This document shows positions 56,460 through 64,000 of a stretch of DNA of 64,000 nucleotides, piece after piece; the stretch's first letter is position 1; every line of letters begins with the position of its first letter. Both the position numbers and the translations under genes were made by a program. The DNA lies in contig JAFMOC010000248.1 of NCBI GenBank assembly GCA_019802505.1, forward strand, positions 310,001 through 374,000. The letters are read 5' to 3'. Under the pieces are notes generated by a model. It had not been told where the DNA came from, did no database searches, and was given only the letters and a program-made list of their open reading frames with translations. Source of the stretch: Corydoras sp. C115 (taxonomy: Eukaryota > Chordata > Actinopteri > Siluriformes > Callichthyidae).

Positions 56460-57145
56460 TGCTCAACAGACTTGCTTAGTTTCGAGGGTCTCCTGGACAT
56501 CACCCTGATCTTTAGCCCCTCCACAGATTCTGAATTGAAATTAAGTCAGGACTCTGGCTGAGCCATTGGAAAATGGTTATGCTGTGTCCACTAACGTTTA
56601 TTGATCACCTTCGTTTTGGTTTTGGGTCGTTGTCATGCTAAAATGTGCATTGGTGCCCAAGGCCAAGTTTATCTTCAAGACTACCTGATTTTAAGAATCT
56701 TGATGTATTCTCCTTGTTTGGATAAAAAAACACCCACAAAGCAAAGCAAACCACAATGTTAGAAGTGTGAATGGTAATCTATAGGTTAAAGCTTTTTCTT
56801 TTTGACACTAAATACATTGTGACCAAACAATTGTTTTTATATTACATCTAATCATAAAACAGAAGACAAGAAGCCTTATTTATCCAGATGAGCATTTGCA
56901 AAGGCCAAGCAGACTTTTATGTGCTTTTTCTGAAGAAGACAGCCTTGGACAGCATCTGTGGAACTCAGCTTTGTGCAGTGTCCATTGGACTGTCTACCTT
57001 GATGCACCAGCACAACCCAGATGTACCAGGATGGCCTTGGTGGTAATTCACGGATTCCTTTTACCTATCTCTTTTTACCACCTTGCTGGCCAGCACAGGT
57101 GTCACTTTTCAGCTAAAAAAAACACTGCATTTAAGTCATAACCAG
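56460..57145 (-). mobile_element. Decayed Tc1 remnant
   Basis: On the minus strand, 56880-57145 aligns with the DNA-binding part of the Tc1 family at 30303 (counterparts of AGCATTTGCAAAGG, CTGTGGAACTCAG and GGACTGTC). 56460-56660 holds a decayed version of the C-terminal coding text. No inverted repeats remain. Confidence 0.7.
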
Positions 57146-57545
57146 AGTTTGATTGACAGTGCAGTATGTGATTCCGGCATAACTGACTAGAGCAGCATAC
57201 ACACATATGCACACACACAGGCCCAAAGGAGAGTTTTAACAAACACCATTATCTACTAGTTTTCTTCAATGCAGTCACGTTACTGACCTGATGTGAACTA
57301 ACCTAAGTAGTTGTCAAATTAGCATACTCCTCTAGTTTTTTTTTTTATTTGTGAGAGCAAGATATTCAGTGAACAGAAGCTTATATATAAGAGCTTTGTG
57401 TGTGTGTGTGTGTGTCTATGTGTTTGTGTCTAAAAGTTAATGTACGCAAAGTGTATTGTAAACTTGAACGTTGCAGGCCCACTGTAAAGTGTATTGTGTT
57501 TGAAGTGGTGAAATAAAACATTAGTTTTGTATATATTTTATATTT

Positions 57546-57549
<4 letters not shown>

Positions 57550-57633
<84 letters not shown>
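57550..57633. repeat. (TA)n microsatellite
   Basis: About 41 TA units ending exactly at the Tc1 end. Confidence 0.95.
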
Positions 57634-57636
<3 letters not shown>

Positions 57637-59240
57637 TGGGATGCAAAAGTATTCATACCCCTTGAACTTTTCCATATTTTGTCACATTACAACCACAAAC
57701 ATAAATATATTTCACTGGAATTTAATGTGAAAGACCAACACAAAGTGGTATACAATTGTGAAGTGGAAGGAAAATTATACATGAATCAACATTTTTTTTA
57801 CAAATAAAAAACTGAAAAGTGCGACGTGCAAAAGTATTCAGCTCCCTTTTCCCTGAGTGCAACCAATTGCATTCAGAAGTTGCCTGATGAGTGCTAATGA
57901 CTCAAAAGGGTCCTCCTGTGTGTAATCTAATCTCAGTACAAATACAGCTGCTCCGTGACGGCCTCAGATGTTGGTTAAGAGAATATTGGGGAGCAAACAG
58001 CATCATGAAGTCCAAAGAACACACCAGACAGGTTAGGAATATGGTTTTGGAGAAGTTTAAAGCAGGCTTAGGTTATAAAAAGATTTCCAAAGCTTTGAAC
58101 ATCTCACGGAGCACTGTTCAATCCATCATCCGGAAATGGAAAGAGTATGGCACCACAGTAAACCTGCCAAGACAAGGCCGTCCACCTAAACTTACAGGCC
58201 GAACAAGGAGATCACTGATCAGAGAGGCAGCCAAGAGGCCCATGGTGACTCTGGATGAAATGCAGAGAGCCACAGCTCAGGTGGGGGAAACTGTCCACAG
58301 GACAACAATTAGTCGTGCACTACACAAATGTGGTCTTTATGGAAGAGTGGCAAGGAGAAAGCCATTGTTAAAAGAAAACCATAAGAAGTCCCGTTTGCAG
58401 TTTGCCAGAAGCCATGTTGAGGACACAGCAAACATGTGGAAGAAGGTGCTTTGGTCAGACGAGACCAAAATTTAACTTTTTGGCCACAATGCAAAACGCT
58501 ATGTGTGGCGGAGAAATAACACTGCACATCACTCTGAAAACACCATCCCCACTGTCAAATATGGTGGTGGCAGCATCATGCTCTGGGGGTGCTTCTCTTC
58601 AGCAGGGACCGGGAAGTTGGTCAAAGTTGATGGGAAGATGGATGGAGCCAAATACAGGGCAATCTTGGAAGAAAACCTGTTGGAGTCAGCAAAAGATTTG
58701 AGACTGGGGCGGAGGTTCACCTTCCAGCAGGACAACGACCCTAAACATAAAGCCAGAGCTACAATGGAGTGGTTTAAAAAAAAGAATATTCATGTGTTAG
58801 AATGGCCCAGTCAAAGTCCAGACCTAAACCCAATTGAGAATTTGTGGCAAGATCTCAAAACTGCTGTTCACAAACGCTCTCCATCCAATCTGACTGAGCT
58901 TGAGCTGTTTTGCAAGGAGGAATGGGCAAGAATTTCAGTCACTAGATGTGCAAAGCTGGTGGAGACATACCCTAAAAGACTTGCAGCTGTAATTGCAGCA
59001 AAAGGTGGCTCCACAAAGTATTGACTCAGGGGGGCTGAATACTTTTGCACGTCGCACTTTTCAGTTTTTTATTTGTAAAAAAAATGTTGATTCATGTATA
59101 ATTTTCCTTCCACTTCACAATTGTATACCACTTTGTGTTGGTCTTTCACATTAAATTCCAGTGAAATATATTTATGTTTGTGGTTGTAATGTGACAAAAT
59201 ATGGAAAAGTTCAAGGGGTATGAATACTTTTGCAACCCCA

Positions 59241-59243
<3 letters not shown>
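57634..59243 (+). mobile_element. Tc1-like transposon, Passport-like family, copy 2
   Basis: 1610-bp full-length element with the same inverted repeats as 35731-37337, in the opposite orientation, flanked by TA arrays on both sides (57550-57633, 59244-59315). Confidence 0.95.
58005..59024 (+). pseudogene. Tc1 transposase, one stop codon from full length (copy 2)
   Basis: The frame has 340 codons including the terminal stop, the expected family length, interrupted only by TAA at 58473-58475 right after DETKI. Upstream: helix-turn-helix units (GYKKISKALNISRSTV; GETVHRTTISRAL) and the RPPKLTGRTRR hook. Downstream in the same frame: GGGSIMLWGCF, FQQDNDPKH (second aspartate), PSQSPDLNPIENLW (third residue, glutamate) and a C-terminus ending GSTKY. 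Whether the stop is fixed or polymorphic cannot be told here. Confidence 0.93.
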
Positions 59244-59313
<70 letters not shown>

Positions 59314-59315
59314 TA
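59244..59315. repeat. (TA)n microsatellite
   Basis: TA array between the Tc1 end and the fold-back element. Confidence 0.95.
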
Positions 59316-60162
59316 TGTTACGTGCCAGTGCAGCAGTGCAGTGCCAGTTTTCTTGTTTGTCCTGTTTTGGGTTTTCTCCTGCGACTCCATAGGTGCTGAC
59401 TGGGAACCAATGGGGAAGCCCTGCTGGTTGGAAAGGGCTGGAGCATCAGGAACAAAAGGACCACTCCAGGCAGCAGAGCGAGAGAACTGATGGGGGAGGC
59501 TGAGTCCATGAAAAGCTGCTGTTTGTTTGTGATTGTTTGCCCCATTTTGTGTCTTATCACCGTAGTTCCTGTTTTGTGTTTTTGTACTGCTCTGTTGTAC
59601 CTGGAAGGTGGACAGGGAAGTTTGGGCGCGCCTCTACATGTGAAAACACGTAGTAAGGCCTCTGTTTAGTTCAATAGGTTAGGGGCAGGTACCACCAAGT
59701 GTTTTTTTGGCTAGGTTTAGGCCTGACTAGGCAGACTAGTACTTTTTGTTCTCTTCTTTTCTTTTTTTTTTGTGTAAACTTGGTGAATTGTATTTACAGT
59801 AGGTTAAACATGGAGTGCACACATATTGGAGAAACAAAGGCAACTTACAATTTTAGAGCCCCAAAAATACCCACACACAGAGAAGGTGAACGGTGGACGG
59901 TGCCAAAGAAAAGAAAAGAACAAAAAGTACTAGTCTGCCTAGTCAGGCCTAAACCTAGCCAAAAATACAGGTACAACGGAGCAGTACAAAAACACAAAAC
60001 AGGAACTAAGGTGATAAGACACAAAATGGGGCAAACAATCACAAACAAACAGTAGCTTTTCATGGACTCCCCCTTGGTTCCCAGTCAGCACCTATGGAGT
60101 CGCAGGAGAAAACCCAAAACAGGACACACAAGAAAACAAACGTGCTGCACTGGCATGTAACA
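59316..60162. mobile_element. Fold-back element with long inverted arms
   Basis: Left end TGTTACGTGCCAGTGCAGCA and right end TGCTGCACTGGCATGTAACA are inverted. The arms (to about 59770 and from about 59900) share GGGTTTTCTCCTGCGACTCC, GTTTGTGATTGTTTGCCCC, CTAGGTTTAGGCCTGACTAG and AGACTAGTACTTTTTGTTC. The left arm has two extra blocks (about 59430-59510 and 59605-59700). The loop is about 130 bases. TA repeats flank both sides, hiding any target duplication. No coding capacity is credible. Confidence 0.85.
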
Positions 60163-61306
60163 ATATATATACAGTATATATATATATATATATATATATA
60201 TCACATCTGTTCCGGCATCCTCATTGCCTGTACCAGTGTGTTTGTTACAACAACGAATGTATTTTTGATTTTTTTGATTTTGTAAATTATGGACGATGGA
60301 TGCACCAGCAGGAAGTTGAAAGTGGAAATAAATTAAAACAAGTCAGAGATTATGATGGAGTTAGTAGTAAGAGGGATTTGGTGAAAGCATGGCTGTAAAA
60401 GGAATATGTGGCTCTCTTTTACCTTCTGCATGCCTTATGTAGGACTCTTTGAAAGAAGATACTTTATTACCTTATAAAGCACCATATTTCATGTACATTT
60501 TTTTACTCTCTCTGTCATCTTATATCCTCTCCCACTGTCTTCAATTGAAGAGCTCTATACAAAAGTAATTAATGCTTGAAAGCCTATTTACAACATCAAG
60601 AGCATGTAATTCACTTCTGAATCATTACCATCACCACTGTTGCTATCGCTCACCCTTTCATTTTTGTAAGAGGCCTAGAAACGGGCAAAATAACTCATTA
60701 ATTGCTGATCAGAATAGACTCCTCTTTTCACATAAATATCATCCTGCTGCCTCTTAATAGGAACAGCGCATATGGAGATGGCTGCATAAGCCGACTGCAC
60801 AAACACCTCTCCAATTAGCTGAGGGAAAAATTGCTTAATAATTTACAGGCTTTCAAATAGATAAAATAAAAATCTAGCAGGCAGGCACACTGCATGTTTC
60901 AGTAAAGTTGTATAGACACTAAGAGCACATGGGTAGGGGAAAATGATGTACACATGTGGAGCAAGCTTTGCTTCAGCAAGCAAAAAAGGTTTTATTGGGG
61001 TAGTTATAGTCCATTTATAACATCACATCTACTTTAATTCTGACTCACTTTGACTTGCAACATTTTATGTTGTGGTACTCTTCCCACTTTATTTATAATT
61101 GCAATTTTTAGCACAGTTTCCTCTTGAGTGCTCTGCTGACATGTGACTCACATCTTCTCCAGCGTTTTGACATTTTGATAAACTTGCCATTAACCGACTT
61201 TGCATTACCCATAACATCCTAAAATCATATGTCTAATATTTTACACAAACTGTTTGAAAACTGGTAGCAGTCAACATAGGCTTACATCTGTACCATACAC
61301 TTTTTA
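60163..61306. other. No gene; contains one half of an old duplication
   Basis: After a short TA run (60163-60201) the stretch is AT-rich. 61010-61215 is related to 63535-63740. Confidence 0.5.
61010..61215. repeat. Diverged direct repeat, unit 1
   Basis: CATCACAT.TACTTTAATTC, CACTTTGACTT.CAACATTTTA and later CATTAAC.GAC recur at 63535-63740 in the same orientation. Confidence 0.75.
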
Positions 61307-61660
61307 TATTCCTCATGCCCATCTAGGGGAGAATGTTTCAAACACTGGGCAGATACAGATAGGGCAGGGCACCAATCTATCGCGGGGCACATTCACTCAC
61401 ACAGACACACATACCCACTCCCTATATATGGCAATTTAGAGCATAAAATTAACCTTGAATCCATATTTTTGGACTGTGGAAGGAAACCGAAGAACCCAGA
61501 AGAAACCCTTGCGGACACGAGGAGAACATGGAAACCCCCCCAGATTGGGATTCGGGCCCTGGACCGGATGAAACATAGAGACACTCAGTAGTCAGAGGTC
61601 TACTGGATCCCCAGTAGCTTAGTGGTTAGGCGAACGTGCTAACCACTAAGCTATGTAATT
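61307..61660 (-). mobile_element. V-SINE, old, with head hairpin
   Basis: The tail-side block CCTCATGCCCATCTAGGGGAG through CGGACACGAGGAGAACATGG is standard. At the head the A-box segment appears in both orientations: TAGCTTAGTGGTTAG (61615-61629) and CTAACCACTAAGCTA (61639-61653), a perfect 15-bp stem with 9-base loop. Confidence 0.85.
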
Positions 61661-62278
61661 ACATTCTCAAATTCAATCAAAATTATATTAACACATAATT
61701 CTCGGCAGTGAATATTACATAAGAAAGGTTTGTTTAAAAATGTAATTTCATTCAGACCAGTACTTTTTTTTTAAAACTCAAAATAGAAATAAAACCCACA
61801 CAAACGTAAGTATAAATATTGCTAGCATATGCACAATGACATTCAGATGCCTACTAGAGACACAATATAAAAATTAACATAGACATTTCCACTGTCCTAA
61901 TGTAATTTTAGAAAATGTGCAGTGCTCATACAAGCTGTTATAGCTGTGTAATGTATATTTTGAAGATTAGTGAATCTTTTATTGGTTTATATCTCAAAGG
62001 TGGAAATATATTTTTATTTTTTTATTTTGTGTGTGTGTGTGTGTTTGTGTGTGTATTTTTATTTTGTGTGTGAGAATATTAAACACCTTACCTTATCACC
62101 GTGATCAAAATCAATGAATGAATCCATCAGTTCAGCAGCAGCTCAAAAAAAGTGTTTAACTGCTGACTGAAAATGTTTTCACAATGAGCACTTATTGTTC
62201 TGCAGACTGAAAATATGGCAAATTATGATGTGTTTGAGCTGTCTGGCAGGTTTAAACAAATCCAGAATATAATGAAAT
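61661..62278. other. No gene seen
   Basis: AT-rich, with a GT run at 62026-62052. Confidence 0.5.
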
Positions 62279-62291
62279 ATATTCTGGAATA

Positions 62292-62635
62292 GGGCGGCAC
62301 GGTGGCTTAGTGGTTAGCACGTTCGCCTCTCAGCGCTAGGGATTCCCGGTTCGAATCCCCATCTGGGTGCAGTTTCCATGTTCTCCCCGTGTCCGCGTGG
62401 GTTTCCTCCGGGTTCTCCGGTTTCCTCCCACAGTCCAAAAATATGGATCTCTAAATTGCCCCATATAGAGTGTGTTTGAGTGTGTGAGTGTGTGCCCAGC
62501 GATGGATTGGCGCCCTGTCCTGGATGTATCTGCCCAGCGCCCGAGATGTTCTCCCCTGGATGGGCATGGGGAACCCCACCGCGACCCTAATAGAGGATAA
62601 AGCGGGAGATAATGAATGAATAAATGAATGAATGA
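62292..62635 (+). mobile_element. V-SINE, full length, young
   Basis: GGGCGGCACGGTGGCTTAG to the ATGA tail, with intact A and B boxes. The flank ATATTCTGGAATA (62279-62291, 62636-62648) is a perfect 13-bp duplication. Confidence 0.94.
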
Positions 62636-62907
62636 ATATTCTGGAATATAAATCTGGTTTTATTGTTCTTATATTTTTTTTTTGTAGTGTTATCCTTTGC
62701 ACATCTTGCAAGGGGAAAAGGAAAACAGAGAAACCTATTTTCTGGATGTCAGTGCAGAAGCTTAAGTGTATATGCAGGAGCTAAAAAATGACCTATGATT
62801 CAATAATTACCCCCTTGTCGAATGTAAAGTAAACAAAAATTAAGAGTCAGTATTGGACTTTATTGTACAGGATTGGTGTCATTGAACTGTGCACTGTGAT
62901 ATGGTTG

Positions 62908-63254
62908 TGTCAGAGTTTGGAGTGCTAGGCCACTCCCCCTGTTTTCGTATTTTGGTTTTGGCCGTTTGGGGTTCCGGTAGGTAGGGCCCATCCCCTAGAG
63001 CTGGGATTGTGTTCTACCTACACTTAAAGCGCGCATGCACCCTGAGTCAGCAGGCCAGCATTATACATATATATTTGTGTTACGTAGGGTGTTTTCGGTT
63101 ATTTCTTGGTTTAAGATTTGTTTGTTTGGTTATAGTTTGCTCCCGGTGTTCCCGCTGATTTCAGCATTAAAGATCCTCTTCGTTGCTTACCTGGTCGCCT
63201 GGGTCGCCCGCGCAGCGCCGCCGTTGATCGGATGGCTCCGCCCGGCTTGTAACA
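62908..63254 (+). mobile_element. Solo LTR, 347 bp, with GGTTG target duplication
   Basis: TGTCAGAGTTTGG...GGCTTGTAACA, flanked by GGTTG at 62903-62907 and 63255-63259. CATTAAAG near 63165 is a possible polyadenylation signal. The last 80 bases are GC-rich. No internal retroelement sequence adjoins it. Confidence 0.85.
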
Positions 63255-63534
63255 GGTTGTTAGAATGACACTATAAAACAACAGTTATAGTGCAGAACAA
63301 AAGGTTTTATTTATAATAAACATCAAAATATTTTTCACCGTACACAGTTCTGAGTTTACAGCTCACAATGCACATTTGGTGCACATGACTAAATGTATGT
63401 ACACACTCGACAGTCACACTTAAACTGATTGGTCAATTTAGTCACAGATGGTAGTGATTTAATGATTGAAAGGAATATTTCCAGCAGCTTATTGCCACAA
63501 AGAATTAAAGCAGTTTTAAATTGCTTATTCACAG

Positions 63535-63740
63535 TGCATTTATACCATCACATATACTTTAATTCAGACACACTTTGACTTCCAACATTTTACGTTATGT
63601 TACTGTTCCCAGTTTTCTTATCATTGCTATTTTGAGCACTAGTTGACATATGGCCCTCACACCTTTTCCAACATTTTTTTCTTCTCCAAGACTTTTTTCA
63701 CTTTTTCATAAATTTGTCATTAACTGACGCAATTGCATAT
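63535..63740. repeat. Diverged direct repeat, unit 2
   Basis: Counterpart of 61010-61215, offset about 2525 bases. The SINE at 62292 and the solo LTR at 62908 lie between the two units. Confidence 0.75.
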
Positions 63741-64000
63741 TGGATGCTATATTGGGCACTTTATGAAGTACACCTTTAAGAACACATTTAATTGAGTGTT
63801 AACATGACAATCTTAAAAATCTTTTGGCAGAACTTAATGCATCTAGGTGTGTACACATGCTGAAGTTTTAACCAAGCATTAAAACTGGAAGAAAAGTGAT
63901 ATTGATATTTAGGAAATATTGATTTTCATTGATATATTTAAATTGTAAGATCAATATCAGAATCAGATCTGTCATGCCTTATATAAATGATTGATTATGA

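Noticed and set aside
59699..60055. 118-codon frame in the fold-back element
   Set aside because: It runs from one inverted arm through the loop into the other, so its ends are reverse complements of each other and not a protein gene.

Overview
This is eukaryotic, AT-rich, repeat-dense DNA, almost certainly from a teleost fish. The evidence is the mixture of repeats: many copies of a tRNA-headed V-SINE (DANA/HE1/Mermaid type) with an ATGA tail, tRNA-derived SINEs and LINEs sharing an L2-type 3' tail, long-inverted-repeat Tc1 transposons of the Sleeping Beauty/Passport type, hAT elements with CAGGGGTCTCAAA ends, and Ty3/gypsy-type solo LTRs. An otophysan fish (catfish or characin group) is plausible but not proven. 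I see no convincing conventional host gene, rRNA, functional tRNA or CRISPR array in the 64 kb. Family names come from recall, not from a database search.

Layout. 1-3.4 kb: a minus-strand transposase-like gene in three coding blocks (four C2H2 fingers plus a CACTA/tnp2-like catalytic core, then a DUF4218-like block, then a SAM-like exon), broken by a small frame-changing lesion. 4.5-8.7 kb: a LINE remnant, a solo LTR with GTGTG target duplication, TA microsatellites and a V-SINE. 8.7-10.1 kb: a Tc1 element that landed inside the target-site duplication of a V-SINE. 12-20 kb: V-SINEs, L2 pieces, a loopless 74-bp palindrome and a MITE-like fragment. 20.4-23.6 kb: a complete 3.16-kb LTR retroelement with LTRs differing by one 2-bp indel, a 5-bp target duplication, no pol genes, and a GC-rich interior made of in-frame tandem arrays. 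This is the best candidate here for something undescribed. 27-32 kb: nested SINEs, a decayed gypsy element (LTR, gag piece, integrase and pol-tail pieces) and a Tc1 copy between TA microsatellites. 35.7-37.3 kb and 57.6-59.2 kb: two near-identical Tc1 copies in opposite orientation. 40.0-41.9 kb and 48.9-50.1 kb: two hAT copies, inverted relative to each other, both carrying the same solo LTR at the same site. 54-63 kb: more SINEs, a BED-finger hAT remnant, an 847-bp fold-back element, and another solo LTR (GGTTG duplication).

Nothing here forms an operon or pathway. What the window records is an order of insertions, much of which can be read from target-site duplications: SINE then Tc1 (8.7-10.1 kb), SINE into SINE (27.0-27.6 kb), LTR into hAT followed by multiplication of the composite and then L2 insertion into one copy (40-50 kb). 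Three of the four better-preserved Tc1 transposase readings end at the same codon by TAA. Coordinates of truncated or old repeats are approximate to about 10-20 bases. Those tied to target duplications are exact by reading.
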